A stretch of DNA of 64,000 bases from assembly GCF_963975415.1 (NCBI RefSeq), contig NZ_CAXBGN010000002.1, positions 186,001 through 250,000 of the forward strand, read 5' to 3'. The notes beneath the pieces are model-generated. The model worked only from the letters and a program-made list of their open reading frames with translations, made no database searches and was not told the DNA's origin. Numbering within the stretch: position 1 is the stretch's first letter; each line of letters opens with the position of its first letter. Made by a program: the position numbers and the translations under genes. Shown in pieces: positions 1 to 9,344 of the stretch. The stretch comes from Kriegella sp963975415 (GTDB lineage Bacteria; Bacteroidota; Bacteroidia; Flavobacteriales; Flavobacteriaceae).

Positions 1-2
1 CG

Positions 3-1508
3 GCCTTAATTTCCGTATTTCATAAAGATGGATTGGAACCCATCGTTAAAAAATTCGCAGAACTCGGCATTACCATCTATTCTACAGGAGGTACTGAAAC
101 ATTTATCAAGAATTTGGGTATCAACGTTATTCCGGTCGAAGAAGTTACCAGTTATCCCTCCATTTTGGGAGGAAGGGTAAAAACGCTTCATCCCAAGGTT
201 TTTGGAGGCATTTTGAATCGTCAGGACAATGAAAGTGACGTTGCCCAATTGGAAGAATTTCAAATTCCACAATTAGATATCGTTATCGTTGACCTATACC
301 CATTTGAAAAAACAGTCGCCAGTGGTGCTTCGGAACAAGATATCATTGAAAAAATAGATATCGGTGGTATTTCATTGATTCGCGCAGCGGCAAAGAATTT
401 CAAAGATGTTCTTTGTGTCAGTTCAATGGAAGATTACGGTGATTTCTTAAATGTGATTTCTTCGGATGGTGGAAACACCACTCTAGAAGACCGTAAGCGC
501 TTTGCCGCGAAAGCATTCAACGTTTCTTCCCACTACGATACGGCCATTTTCAATTATTTCAACAAAGACAATCAAGAGACCGTTCTTAAGATTAGTGAAA
601 CTACCGGACAAGTACTGCGCTATGGTGAAAACCCTCATCAGAAAGGTTTCTTTTTCGGTGATTTCGATGCCATATTCACCAAATTACATGGTAAAGAACT
701 CTCCTATAATAATTTGCTCGATGTCGATGCGGCGGTAAACCTGATAAACGAATTCAAGAATGACGACCCTACTTTTGCCATTCTAAAACATAACAACGCT
801 TGTGGATTGGCCACGAGGGACACAATTCATTCCGCCTACGTCGATGCCTTGGCAGGAGACCCGGTTTCGGCATTTGGCGGTATACTTATCAGCAATGTTG
901 AAATTGACAAAGCCACTGCCGACGAAATTCACAATTTGTTCTGCGAGGTAGTGATCGCACCAAGTTATTCAGAAGAAGCTTTGCAAGTGTTAAAGGGTAA
1001 GAAAAACCGTATCATACTTATATTAAATGAAATCGAACTGCCTGATACCATAGTCAGATCATGCTTGAATGGCGTCTTGGTCCAAGAAAAAGACTCAAAG
1101 ACCGATGCTTTGGCCGATTTACAATATGTAACAAACAAACAGCCTTCAAAAAGCGAAATTGAAGACCTTATTTTTGCTTCGAAATTGTGTAAACATACAA
1201 AAAGCAACACCATCGTCTTGGCAAAAAACAAACAATTGTGCGCAAGTGGCACTGGACAAACTTCCCGTGTAGATGCCCTAAATCAAGCAATTCACAAGGC
1301 AGCATCTTTTAAATTTGACTTGAATGGAGCCGTTATGGCAAGTGATGCTTTCTTTCCTTTTCCAGATTGTGTTGAGATAGCCAATAAAAGTGGTATTACC
1401 AGCGTTATACAACCCGGTGGGTCTATTAAAGATCAATTGAGCGTTGATTATTGCAATGAAAATGACGTTGCCATGGTAATGACAGGCACACGTCATTTTA
1501 AGCATTAA
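3..1508 (+). CDS. purH: Bifunctional AICAR formyltransferase/IMP cyclohydrolase PurH (5' end cut by window)
   Basis: PurH catalyses the last two steps of de novo IMP synthesis: formylation of AICAR with 10-formyl-THF, then ring closure. The frame is open from base 3 and reads ALISVFHKDG before LEPIVKKFAELG, a typical PurH N-terminus, so the true start lies just outside the window and only about ten codons are missing. The MGS-like cyclohydrolase domain includes the STGGTE loop, GGRVKTLHPKVFGGIL and DLYPFEKTV. The transformylase domain carries KHNNACG, with the catalytic Lys-His pair, and the C-terminus ends IQPGGSIKDQ...TGTRHFKH. The visible 502 codons fit the usual length of about 510. mreB follows after 65 bp with its own candidate promoter, an order common in Flavobacteriia. 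Identity is very secure. Confidence 0.97.
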   Translation, partial: ALISVFHKDGLEPIVKKFAELGITIYSTGGTETFIKNLGINVIPVEEVTSYPSILGGRVKTLHPKVFGGILNRQDNESDVAQLEEFQIPQLDIVIVDLYPFEKTVASGASEQDIIEKIDIGGISLIRAAAKNFKDVLCVSSMEDYGDFLNVISSDGGNTTLEDRKRFAAKAFNVSSHYDTAIFNYFNKDNQETVLKISETTGQVLRYGENPHQKGFFFGDFDAIFTKLHGKELSYNNLLDVDAAVNLINEFKNDDPTFAILKHNNACGLATRDTIHSAYVDALAGDPVSAFGGILISNVEIDKATADEIHNLFCEVVIAPSYSEEALQVLKGKKNRIILILNEIELPDTIVRSCLNGVLVQEKDSKTDALADLQYVTNKQPSKSEIEDLIFASKLCKHTKSNTIVLAKNKQLCASGTGQTSRVDALNQAIHKAASFKFDLNGAVMASDAFFPFPDCVEIANKSGITSVIQPGGSIKDQLSVDYCNENDVAMVMTGTRHFKH

Positions 1509-1514
1509 TTTTAC

Positions 1515-1522
1515 TACTTTTG
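1515..1522 (+). promoter_or_regulatory. Candidate -7 element upstream of mreB
   Basis: TACTTTTG matches the Bacteroidota -7 consensus TAnnTTTG and lies 52 bp before the mreB ATG, just after the purH stop. No clear TTTG is seen at the -33 position, so the mreB operon could also be served by read-through from purH. Confidence 0.4.
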
Positions 1523-1573
1523 TCGATGAAAATACACCCCTTTCAAGCTACTAACATAACCAAACGATAAAAA

Positions 1574-2602
1574 ATGGGATTTTTTGATTTCTTGACAGAG
1601 GAAATCGCCATCGATTTAGGTACGGCGAACACCCTGATTATTCATATGGACAAAGTCGTGGTCGATAGTCCATCTATTGTTGCCAGAGATAGAATCTCAG
1701 GTAAAATAATCGCCGTTGGCAAGGAGGCCAATATGATGCAAGGAAAGACCCACGAAAACATCAAGACCATACGTCCATTGAAAGATGGTGTAATCGCAGA
1801 CTTTGACGCATCGGAAAAAATGCTGATGATGTTCATTAAGAATATCCCAGCTTTGAAGAAAAAGTGGTTCCCTCCGGCTTTAAGATTGGTTATTTGTATT
1901 CCTTCGGGAATTACCGAAGTAGAGATGCGTGCGGTAAAAGAATCGGCCGAACGTGTCAACGGCAAAGAGGTTTATCTAATTCACGAACCCATGGCAGCAG
2001 CCATCGGTATCGGATTGGACATCATGCAACCCAAAGGAAACATGATTGTTGATATAGGTGGTGGTACCACAGAAATTGCCGTGATTGCCTTGGGGGGTAT
2101 TGTATGTGATAAATCCGTCAAAATTGCAGGTGATGTGTTCACCAACGATATTATTTATTATATGCGTACCCAGCATAATTTATATGTTGGTGAAGCTACG
2201 GCGGAAAGTATCAAAATTGAGATAGGTTCTGCTACCGAAGACCTACAGACCCCCCCTGATGAAAAATCGGTTCAAGGTAGAGATTTGCTAACGGGAAAGC
2301 CAAAGCAAGTTCAAATTTCGTACAGGGAAATTGCCAAAGCATTGGACAAATCGATTTTAAGGGTAGAAGATGCCGTTATGGAAACGCTATCTCAAACACC
2401 GCCTGAATTAGCGGCCGATATTTATAATACGGGCATTTACCTTGCGGGGGGAGGATCAATGCTTCGCGGACTTGATAGAAGATTGTCACAAAAAACAGAT
2501 CTACCCGTTTATATCGCAGAAGATCCTTTGCGCGCAGTAGTACGAGGAACCGGTATCGCTTTAAAAAATCTAGAACGCTACAAAAGTATTCTTATCAAGT
2601 AA
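1574..2602 (+). CDS. mreB: Rod shape-determining protein MreB
   Basis: Actin-like ATPase that forms short membrane-associated filaments and guides the elongasome (MreC, MreD, PBP2, RodA) during lateral wall growth. The 342-residue length is typical. Phosphate-1 motif DLGTANTLI is near residue 14, phosphate-2 DIGGGTTEIAVI near residue 160 and the adenosine motif GGGSMLRGLDRRL near residue 292. The N-terminal MGFFDFL is a short amphipathic stretch as expected for membrane binding. It is the first gene of the mreBCD-PBP2-rodA operon; mreC starts 96 bp downstream. The ATG is the only start giving the conserved N-terminus. Confidence 0.97.
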   Translation: MGFFDFLTEEIAIDLGTANTLIIHMDKVVVDSPSIVARDRISGKIIAVGKEANMMQGKTHENIKTIRPLKDGVIADFDASEKMLMMFIKNIPALKKKWFPPALRLVICIPSGITEVEMRAVKESAERVNGKEVYLIHEPMAAAIGIGLDIMQPKGNMIVDIGGGTTEIAVIALGGIVCDKSVKIAGDVFTNDIIYYMRTQHNLYVGEATAESIKIEIGSATEDLQTPPDEKSVQGRDLLTGKPKQVQISYREIAKALDKSILRVEDAVMETLSQTPPELAADIYNTGIYLAGGGSMLRGLDRRLSQKTDLPVYIAEDPLRAVVRGTGIALKNLERYKSILIK

Positions 2603-2698
2603 GCTTTTATAGTAGTTGATAGAATTTTTATTATTCAGGCTTGTCGTTGTTCTGCGAATGAAGGTGCTTTCACAGCTCACACAAAAACAATATAGTGA

Positions 2699-3517
2699 AT
2701 GCAACAGATTATAAATTTTGTATTACGGTATAAGAGTTTTCTGCTCTACTTCCATTTACTGATCATAGCCTTGGCATTCACCGTGCAATCACATTCGTAC
2801 CACCAAGCACGGTTTTTTAATTCTTCCAATTGGGTTACAGGCAGTATTTATGAAACTTCCCATGGTATTTCTTCTTATTTTGGACTTAGTGAGGAAAATA
2901 AGAAATTAGTCAACGAGAACAAGCGATTACAAACTTTACTTTTCAATAGTAAAACCTCTGATTCCATAGCACTTGACTCCACCATCAACTATACTGTAGT
3001 CGACGCCAGGGTCATCAAAAACAGCTTTACCAATCAACGAAACTACATCACCATAAATAAGGGAGAAAGTGACAGTATCAAGCAAGACATGGGGGTTATT
3101 ACTTCAGAAGGTATTCTTGGCATAGTTGAGAATACTTCTGAAAATTTTGCAACTGTTCAGAGTATTTTAAACGAAAAATCAACTATCAATGCCAAAATTA
3201 AGAATAGTAATCACTTTGGTTCACTGATATGGGACACCAAGATGTACAATGTGGTACAATTGATCGATATTCCAAGATTTGTACAGCTTAACGTTGGCGA
3301 CACTATCGTCACAGGCGCAATGAGTAGCATTTTTCCTGAAAATGTACCTATAGGTACCATAAAAAAATTCAATCTCGATACGGCCAAGAGCTTTTATAGT
3401 ATTGATGTAGATCTTTTCAATGATATGACAAATATTAAAAATGTCTACATCGTCAACAATGTATACAAATCTGAAATTGAGCAACTAGAGGCCAAGACCA
3501 TAAACAATGATCAGTAA
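2699..3517 (+). CDS. mreC: Rod shape-determining protein MreC
   Basis: Bitopic inner-membrane protein that links cytoplasmic MreB to periplasmic PBP2 and is thought to activate it. The 272-residue protein has one N-terminal membrane segment (about residues 12-28), a charged coiled-coil stretch near residues 61-79 (EENKKLVNENKRLQTLL) and the beta-rich periplasmic domain with VITSEGILGIVENTSENFA and the late VPIGTIKKF motif typical of MreC. It overlaps mreD by 11 bp, which indicates translational coupling. Sequence is weakly conserved across phyla, so assignment rests on the motifs together with the operon position. Confidence 0.93.
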   Translation: MQQIINFVLRYKSFLLYFHLLIIALAFTVQSHSYHQARFFNSSNWVTGSIYETSHGISSYFGLSEENKKLVNENKRLQTLLFNSKTSDSIALDSTINYTVVDARVIKNSFTNQRNYITINKGESDSIKQDMGVITSEGILGIVENTSENFATVQSILNEKSTINAKIKNSNHFGSLIWDTKMYNVVQLIDIPRFVQLNVGDTIVTGAMSSIFPENVPIGTIKKFNLDTAKSFYSIDVDLFNDMTNIKNVYIVNNVYKSEIEQLEAKTINNDQ

Positions 3518-4016
3518 TTATTACTTTTTAAATATCATTCGCTTTACCCTGCTGGTACTGGTACAGGTACTGGTCTTTAATAGGCTTAATTTCTTCGGGT
3601 ATATCAACCCTATGGTCTACATTCTTTTTTTATACTGGTATCCAATCAAAGAAAACCGATCTGCTTTTATAGCTCTCAGTTTTCTTCTCGGGCTTTCTAT
3701 CGATTTTTTTTCCGACACCCTAGCTTTGAACGCAGCATCAACGGTGACCATTGCCTATGTGCGCCCGACGATAATGCGATTTGTCTTTGGGGTCAATTTC
3801 GAATTTCAAAGTTTTAAACTAAGTAGCACTACTAAAGCACAACAAATCACATTTTTGGCGTTACTAATAATAGTACATCATCTTGTTTTCTTCTCCCTAG
3901 AGATTTTTAGTTTGGAAAACTTTCTATTAGTTTTGAAAAAGACAGTCTCTATTGGTTTAGCGACATTGATACTATGTTTGTTGTTTGGATCGTTATTCAG
4001 TGCTAGTAAAGAATGA
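3507..4016 (+). CDS. mreD: Rod shape-determining protein MreD
   Basis: Small polytopic inner-membrane protein of the elongasome. The 169 residues are almost wholly hydrophobic, with about five predicted membrane segments (starting FTLLVLVQVLVFNRLNFFGY), and show the charged patch SIDFFSDTLALNAAS that recurs in MreD of Bacteroidota. Its start overlaps mreC by 11 bp and its stop overlaps the PBP2 start as ATGA, so the three genes are translated as a coupled set. The protein alone would be hard to name; context makes the call firm. Confidence 0.9.
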   Translation: MISNYYFLNIIRFTLLVLVQVLVFNRLNFFGYINPMVYILFLYWYPIKENRSAFIALSFLLGLSIDFFSDTLALNAASTVTIAYVRPTIMRFVFGVNFEFQSFKLSSTTKAQQITFLALLIIVHHLVFFSLEIFSLENFLLVLKKTVSIGLATLILCLLFGSLFSASKE

Positions 4017-5881
4017 AAAGAGTTTTACTTTCTTCGATAATAATAATTATAGGAATTACCTTTATCAGCAGGTTATCATACCTTCAGATATTCAGTTTTT
4101 CCCCTAATGAAGTATTGGAAGATCCTGCCATCAAGCGGGTCTATGATTATCCAGAACGTGGTTATATTTATGACAGGAACGGCAAATTGTTGGTAGCAAA
4201 CCAACCTGCCTACGATGTGATGGTTATTCCGAGAGAAGTAAGGGCCTTAGACACTTTGGAATTCTGCGGCCTATTGGGCATTGAAAAGGAGAAATTTATC
4301 AAGAGCCTAAACAAAGCTCGTATTTATTCCCCCAGACTACCTTCAGTTTTGGTTCCTCAGCTTTCGAAGGAAGATTATGCCAAACTTCAAGAAAAAATGC
4401 GGCATTATCAGGGCTTTTACATTCAGAAGCGCTCTTTACGTGATTATGATACCTTTAGTGCTGCAAATGTTTTAGGCTATATCAGTGAAGTAAACGAACG
4501 TGATTTGGCTAAAAATCCATTTTACATACAAGGGGAATTAACCGGCCGTTCAGGCGTGGAAAAACAATATGAAGATATTCTACGAGGGAGAAAGGGTGTG
4601 CAATATATTCAAAAAGACCGTTTCAATAGGGATATAGGTCCATACAAGGACCAAATTATGGATACTTTGCCCGAACAAGGCAAAGAAATAAGTATAACCA
4701 TAGATAAAGACCTTCAAGAATACGGTGAGCGATTGATGCATGGCAAACATGGTGGTATCGTTGCCATAGAGCCTTCTTCGGGCGAAATACTTTCCATGAT
4801 TTCAGGGCCGACTTATGACCCAGCGCTTTTAGTGGGCCGAGAAAGGTCGAAAAATTATAGTGCACTTCATTATGACACTATAGCCAAGCCCTTATTTGAC
4901 CGTTCCATCTCTTTTGAAAAGGAACCAGGGTCTCCTTTCAAGACATTGAACGCGCTAGTAGCCTTGCAAGAAGGGGTAATTACCCCTGAAACATCCATTC
5001 GGTGTTATAATGGCTTTTATATTGGCAGAAAAAAAAGAGGCTGTCACTGTGGTGGCGGACTTAGGGATTTGAATAGTGGCATTTACAACTCGTGTAACGC
5101 CTATTTTGCCGGGGTCTTTCAAAAAATGTTTAGCAAGTACCCCACTTCTGACGAGAGTATGGATGTTTGGGAAAAACATATGAGAAGTTTTGGCCTTGGA
5201 GGCTATTTGGGTTCTGATATTTATACAGGACGCCCTGGAAGAGTTCCTAACAAAGAGTTATATGACAAATGGTATGGCGATAACCGATGGTCATGGTCTT
5301 ACATCTATTCCAATGCCATAGGTCAAGGTGAAATTGCCGTAACACCACTTCAGCTAGCCAATATGACTGCCGCCATAGCAAACCGAGGTCATTACTACAT
5401 CCCTCATATTTTAAAGAAAATCGAAGGCGAAGATATCAAGGATTCAAAATTTACAGAACCGCAACATACCACTATTGACAAAAAGCACTTCGACCCAGTA
5501 GTTCAAGGCATGGCCGATGTTTACAATAAAGGAACTGCTCGATGGGTTAAAATACCCGATATTGCCATTGCTGGAAAAACAGGTACCGTTGAAAATTTTA
5601 CCAAAATAGACGGAGTGAAGACCCAATTGACCGACAACTCAGTTTTTGTGGCCTTTGCCCCAGTTGATAATCCGAAAATTGCCATTGCAGTCTATATAGA
5701 AAACGGCTACTATGGCTCTAGATATGCCGGACACATTGCTTCCTTAATGATTGAAAAATATATCAAAGGCTTTATTACACGTAAGGATCTCGAAAAAAAG
5801 ATGCTAGAGAAGACTTTGGAGCATGAATATGCCAAGCCTTATAGCGGAAAAGAGTTTAAGATCAACGAGTATGTCTGGTAA
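4013..5881 (+). CDS. mrdA: Penicillin-binding protein 2 (elongasome transpeptidase)
   Basis: Class B PBP that cross-links peptidoglycan during elongation with its partner glycosyltransferase RodA. Length 622 residues is normal. One N-terminal membrane segment (residues about 5-25) is followed by the pedestal domain (YPERGYIYDRNGKLL, GRSGVEKQYEDILRG) and the transpeptidase domain. The active-site SxxK is S307-P-F-K310, the SxN motif is S360-C-N362 and the KTGT motif begins at K522. It overlaps mreD by 4 bp and rodA by 11 bp. All catalytic motifs are intact. Expected location: inner membrane, catalytic domain in the periplasm. Confidence 0.96.
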   Translation: MKRVLLSSIIIIIGITFISRLSYLQIFSFSPNEVLEDPAIKRVYDYPERGYIYDRNGKLLVANQPAYDVMVIPREVRALDTLEFCGLLGIEKEKFIKSLNKARIYSPRLPSVLVPQLSKEDYAKLQEKMRHYQGFYIQKRSLRDYDTFSAANVLGYISEVNERDLAKNPFYIQGELTGRSGVEKQYEDILRGRKGVQYIQKDRFNRDIGPYKDQIMDTLPEQGKEISITIDKDLQEYGERLMHGKHGGIVAIEPSSGEILSMISGPTYDPALLVGRERSKNYSALHYDTIAKPLFDRSISFEKEPGSPFKTLNALVALQEGVITPETSIRCYNGFYIGRKKRGCHCGGGLRDLNSGIYNSCNAYFAGVFQKMFSKYPTSDESMDVWEKHMRSFGLGGYLGSDIYTGRPGRVPNKELYDKWYGDNRWSWSYIYSNAIGQGEIAVTPLQLANMTAAIANRGHYYIPHILKKIEGEDIKDSKFTEPQHTTIDKKHFDPVVQGMADVYNKGTARWVKIPDIAIAGKTGTVENFTKIDGVKTQLTDNSVFVAFAPVDNPKIAIAVYIENGYYGSRYAGHIASLMIEKYIKGFITRKDLEKKMLEKTLEHEYAKPYSGKEFKINEYVW

Positions 5882-7154
5882 AAGTATTTTACGACGAATC
5901 GATTGGCTTACCGTACTTTTCTATTTGCTATTGATATTAATCGGGTGGGTCAATATTTATTCAAGCACATTTACAGAAGCAGAACCCTCGATTTTTAATT
6001 TTGGCACATTACATGGCAAACAACTGTTCTTTATTGGGGTCAGCCTATTGACCATTATTATAGTATTGGCTTTAGAGGCCAGTTTTTATGAACGCTTTGC
6101 CAGCGTTTTCTACGTTATTGCCATGATACTGCTCTTAGGATTGTTTGTTTTTGGTAAGACCGTGGCGGGTGCCACCTCTTGGTACGACTTGGGCTTCTTT
6201 AACTTGCAACCAACCGAATTGGCAAAGGTTGCTACGGCTTTGGCCCTTGCGAAATACTTAAGCGATATACAAACTGACATTAAGCGTCGTAAGGATCAGC
6301 TGTATGCATTTTTAATTTTATTCATACCGGCGCTATTGATAATTCCACAACCCGATCCTGGAAGTGCCTTGGTGTTTTTCTCATTGACTTTTGTAATTTT
6401 CAGGGAGGGCTTACCGCTTTACTATCTAGGTATTGTATTTATTGCTATCCTGGTATTCGCAACAACTTTGATGTTCGGTACCATATGGGTCGTTATTGCA
6501 TTAGCCTTAATGGTCATCTTATTCTTCTTGTTAAAGAAGAAAAGGTTTAGGGTTCCTATTATACCATTGGCCTCTGCTATAATCATCATGATACTGTTTT
6601 CCCTTTCCGTTAATTTTGTTTTCAATAATGTATTCGAACAGCGCCATAGAGACCGGTTCAGTTTATGGCTTCGCTTGGAAAAGGATCCAAAAAAATTAGA
6701 ACAAATACGCAAAACAATAGGCTACAATACCTATCAATCTGAAAAAGCCATTGAATCCGGTGGTTTTTTTGGCAAAGGATTTTTGGAAGGAACTCGAACC
6801 AAAGGTGATTTCGTACCGGAACAACATTCAGATTATATCTTTACTACCGTAGGTGAAGAATGGGGTTTTGTCGGCACTACAAGTGTTGTTCTACTTTTCA
6901 CGCTCTTGTTATTGCGGCTTGTTTATTTGGCCGAACGTCAAAAGACAGATTTTGCGCGTATGTATGGTTATGGTGTCATTTCTATTCTATTGATTCATTA
7001 CTTTATAAATATCGGAATGGTTATCGGCCTGTTACCCACTATTGGTATTCCGTTACCTTTATTCAGCTATGGTGGATCAGGTATGATTTTCTTCACCATA
7101 CTTATCTTTATCCTTTTAAAGTTAGATGCCAATAGGCTAAAGGAAGGAGTCTAA
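5871..7154 (+). CDS. rodA: RodA, SEDS-family peptidoglycan glycosyltransferase
   Basis: SEDS protein that polymerises lipid II into glycan strands for rod-type growth, working with PBP2. About ten membrane segments are visible, with the SEDS signatures QPTELAKVA, IPQPDPGSALVFF (containing the conserved catalytic Asp region), HSDYIFTTVGEEWGFVG and the C-terminal GIPLPLFSYGGSGM. A longer reading with a start at 5823 exists, but ATG 5871 begins the conserved MSGKSILRRIDWL and overlaps the PBP2 stop by only 11 bp, so 5871 is preferred (427 residues). It is the last gene of the operon; the next gene is on the opposite strand. Confidence 0.95.
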   Translation: MSGKSILRRIDWLTVLFYLLLILIGWVNIYSSTFTEAEPSIFNFGTLHGKQLFFIGVSLLTIIIVLALEASFYERFASVFYVIAMILLLGLFVFGKTVAGATSWYDLGFFNLQPTELAKVATALALAKYLSDIQTDIKRRKDQLYAFLILFIPALLIIPQPDPGSALVFFSLTFVIFREGLPLYYLGIVFIAILVFATTLMFGTIWVVIALALMVILFFLLKKKRFRVPIIPLASAIIIMILFSLSVNFVFNNVFEQRHRDRFSLWLRLEKDPKKLEQIRKTIGYNTYQSEKAIESGGFFGKGFLEGTRTKGDFVPEQHSDYIFTTVGEEWGFVGTTSVVLLFTLLLLRLVYLAERQKTDFARMYGYGVISILLIHYFINIGMVIGLLPTIGIPLPLFSYGGSGMIFFTILIFILLKLDANRLKEGV

Positions 7155-7225
7155 CTTCTCGAAGTTTAAAATTGCCAACATTGTTTTATGATGTACCATC
7201 CAAGGTTCTCAAGATATGACAACTA

Positions 7226-8047
7226 CTAAAAACGCCACCCTTCCAAATTCACACTTCTTTCAAGTTCAGTTGTTATCTCAATAGGAAGCTTTTCAAAAAA
7301 ATCGATTCCCGTCATTTTTTCAATTTTATCAATAGGAACGGTAAATTCCCGAATCGGTTTAGAACTCGATCGGCCTGGCATCAAAAAAGCTATCGCTTGC
7401 AACCTGGTATTTTCTTCTTTTACTATAATTTTATAATAATAATTAGGCACATCCACATCTTCCTCCCCGATTTGTTTCAGCCCAGCTTCCAATACCCCAC
7501 CAGTCACCACGAACAAACTACCATACCTTTTGGCCCACTGACGTACCTGCATCTCCAAACGGTTCCATATACCAGCATTAAAATCTCGGTTTTGCGGACT
7601 AACATTACTAGTATAAAATGTTTCGTTATAGGCCTGCTCTGAAAACCTTCGATCACCGGCAGGACATAAATGTCCCCTATCATAACCAGAACCTCTGTAG
7701 TTCCGCCAATCCGCCGACTTAGTTTTCACCTTAGGATCCTCTATGAAATAAGGGCGTTTACGGTCGTCGTTGGTCAAATGTTCTTTCTTAAGTTCGTAAG
7801 CCACCCATTCTGCTTGCTCAAATGGCTCGTTATACGATAAGGCATAATAATTGTGAACAATAATGTCACCAGTGGTCGAACTAGGCAACATCGTTGGCGA
7901 CATTTGCGATTTAATGTCACTTTCAGCCCCTATTGAATAGGTGGCCGGGGTATAGAAATTTTCAAAAAACCAAAACCCTACCACACAAATGAGCAATAAT
8001 ACCGTGAATATCGCTCTGTTTTTTTTTCTTGATTTTGCGCCTACCAT
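7226..8047 (-). CDS. Membrane-anchored DNA/RNA non-specific endonuclease
   Basis: Beta-beta-alpha metal (NUC1/EndoG-type) nuclease. The 273-residue protein starts with a basic stretch and one hydrophobic segment (about residues 12-30), so the enzyme should be anchored in the inner membrane or exported. The active-site motif YDRGHLCPAGD places the general-base His at about residue 126. It is followed by TSNVSPQNRDFN and NRLEMQVR, which hold the metal-binding Asn and Glu of the family. It is convergent with rodA and divergent from msrB across about 150 bp. Likely roles are nutrient scavenging or degradation of extracellular nucleic acid; the sequence does not settle which. Confidence 0.9.
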   Translation of the reverse strand: MVGAKSRKKNRAIFTVLLLICVVGFWFFENFYTPATYSIGAESDIKSQMSPTMLPSSTTGDIIVHNYYALSYNEPFEQAEWVAYELKKEHLTNDDRKRPYFIEDPKVKTKSADWRNYRGSGYDRGHLCPAGDRRFSEQAYNETFYTSNVSPQNRDFNAGIWNRLEMQVRQWAKRYGSLFVVTGGVLEAGLKQIGEEDVDVPNYYYKIIVKEENTRLQAIAFLMPGRSSSKPIREFTVPIDKIEKMTGIDFFEKLPIEITTELERSVNLEGWRF

Positions 8048-8075
8048 GCGTCAAATTTAACTTAAATTAGTGGTA

Positions 8076-8087
8076 TTGAAGCTTCAA
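8076..8087. promoter_or_regulatory. 12-bp perfect palindrome in the nuclease/msrB divergent region
   Basis: TTGAAGCTTCAA lies midway between the divergent starts of the nuclease and msrB genes. A perfect palindrome there could be an operator for a dimeric regulator, but a single 12-mer may also be chance. Confidence 0.25.
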
Positions 8088-8197
8088 AGATTTGTAAGGT
8101 CTAAACAAAAAAACCGACTAAATCCGGGAGTGTTTCTCGCAGTGTTAATGTGGGAAATTTAAAAAATAAATCTATTATAACTGAAAGGAAACAAATA

Positions 8198-8662
8198 ATG
8201 CTTACTTGGAATGATATAATCCATTTTGCCGTTAAAGGAAATCCTGAACCTGAACGGAGACTAGAAAAAACAGAAGCCCAATGGCGGGTTCTTTTAACTC
8301 CTGAACAGTTTAGGGTTACTCGTAAAAAGGGAACCGAAGCCCCACATACCGGTGCGCTTTGTAGTATTCACGAAGCGGGCAAGTATAATTGTGTCTGCTG
8401 CAATACACCTTTGTTCGATTCGACGATTAAATTTGAATCGGGCACTGGATGGCCCAGTTTCACGCAACCGATAACGGAAAGTGCGATAAAATATGAAAAA
8501 GACACGGCCTTTGGCATGGTACGGGTCGAAGTTATGTGCAACACCTGTGATGCGCATTTAGGCCATGTATTTCCTGATGGACCAGAACCTAGTGGTTTGC
8601 GATACTGTATTAATTCTGCTTCAATGCAACTACAAAAAGAGAAAACAACAAATGAAGGATAA
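8198..8662 (+). CDS. msrB: Peptide-methionine (R)-S-oxide reductase MsrB
   Basis: Reduces the R epimer of methionine sulfoxide in proteins and free methionine. The two zinc-binding CxxC pairs are seen in CVCCNT and MCNTCDAHLGH. The substrate loop GTGWPSF and the catalytic Cys in RYCINSASM are intact. A GTG at 8150 extends the frame, but ATG 8198 follows a purine-rich GAAAGGAAAC and begins MLTWNDIIHFAVKG, giving 154 residues, the usual length. No signal peptide is seen with this start, so a cytoplasmic enzyme is expected. It overlaps msrA by 11 bp and leads a six-gene same-strand run. Confidence 0.95.
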   Translation: MLTWNDIIHFAVKGNPEPERRLEKTEAQWRVLLTPEQFRVTRKKGTEAPHTGALCSIHEAGKYNCVCCNTPLFDSTIKFESGTGWPSFTQPITESAIKYEKDTAFGMVRVEVMCNTCDAHLGHVFPDGPEPSGLRYCINSASMQLQKEKTTNEG

Positions 8663-9206
8663 AAAAATGGAAATAGCTACAATCGGTGGTGGTTGCTTTT
8701 GGTGTATGGAAGCCGTTTTTCAGGAAATCAAAGGTGTTGAAAAAATAGTATCGGGCTATACTGGAGGTTCAGCTCCCGGAAAACCGACCTATAGAGAGGT
8801 TTGCTCTGGTCTCACAGGCCATGCCGAAGTGGTACAATTGACCTTTGACCCAACAGTCATTTCGTATGAAGATATACTCCTCATCTTTATGACAAGTCAT
8901 GACCCGACCACCTTGAATCGTCAAGGTGCCGATGCAGGTACACAATATCGATCTGTAATCTACTATCACGATGATTCCCAAAAAGAATCTGCAGTAGCAA
9001 TGACGAAAAAAGTGGCGCCTTATTATGAAAACCCCGTGGTGACCGAGGTAAGTCCGTTGGAAACGTTTTACGAAGCCGAAGACTATCACCAAGATTATTA
9101 CAGAAACAACACCGCGCAGGGGTATTGCAGTGCTGTAATCACTCCGAAATTAGCCAAATTACGTAAGATGCACGCCGACAAACTAAAAGGAGTTTCTGCC
9201 TCATAG
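8652..9206 (+). CDS. msrA: Peptide-methionine (S)-S-oxide reductase MsrA
   Basis: Reduces the S epimer of methionine sulfoxide, complementing MsrB. The catalytic motif GGGCFWC has its Cys at residue 15, and the family motifs SGYTGG, GHAEVVQ, GTQYRSVIYYHD and HQDYYRNN...GYCSAVITPKL are all present. Start ATG 8652 gives MKDKKMEIATIGG and overlaps msrB by 11 bp; an ATG at 8667 is an alternative. With 184 residues the length is standard. Coupling to msrB suggests the two stereospecific activities are made together. Confidence 0.96.
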   Translation: MKDKKMEIATIGGGCFWCMEAVFQEIKGVEKIVSGYTGGSAPGKPTYREVCSGLTGHAEVVQLTFDPTVISYEDILLIFMTSHDPTTLNRQGADAGTQYRSVIYYHDDSQKESAVAMTKKVAPYYENPVVTEVSPLETFYEAEDYHQDYYRNNTAQGYCSAVITPKLAKLRKMHADKLKGVSAS

Positions 9207-9344
9207 TACCTGCGTTATAGACTTTATTTTTAGCGGAGCTAGTGGTTGAAAGAGCTCATTACCAACACGACGAGTCACCGACCATTATTATCAGTGTGCT
9301 TTCTCAATGGAATCTTTCAATAATCATAGTAAGACACTTATGAG

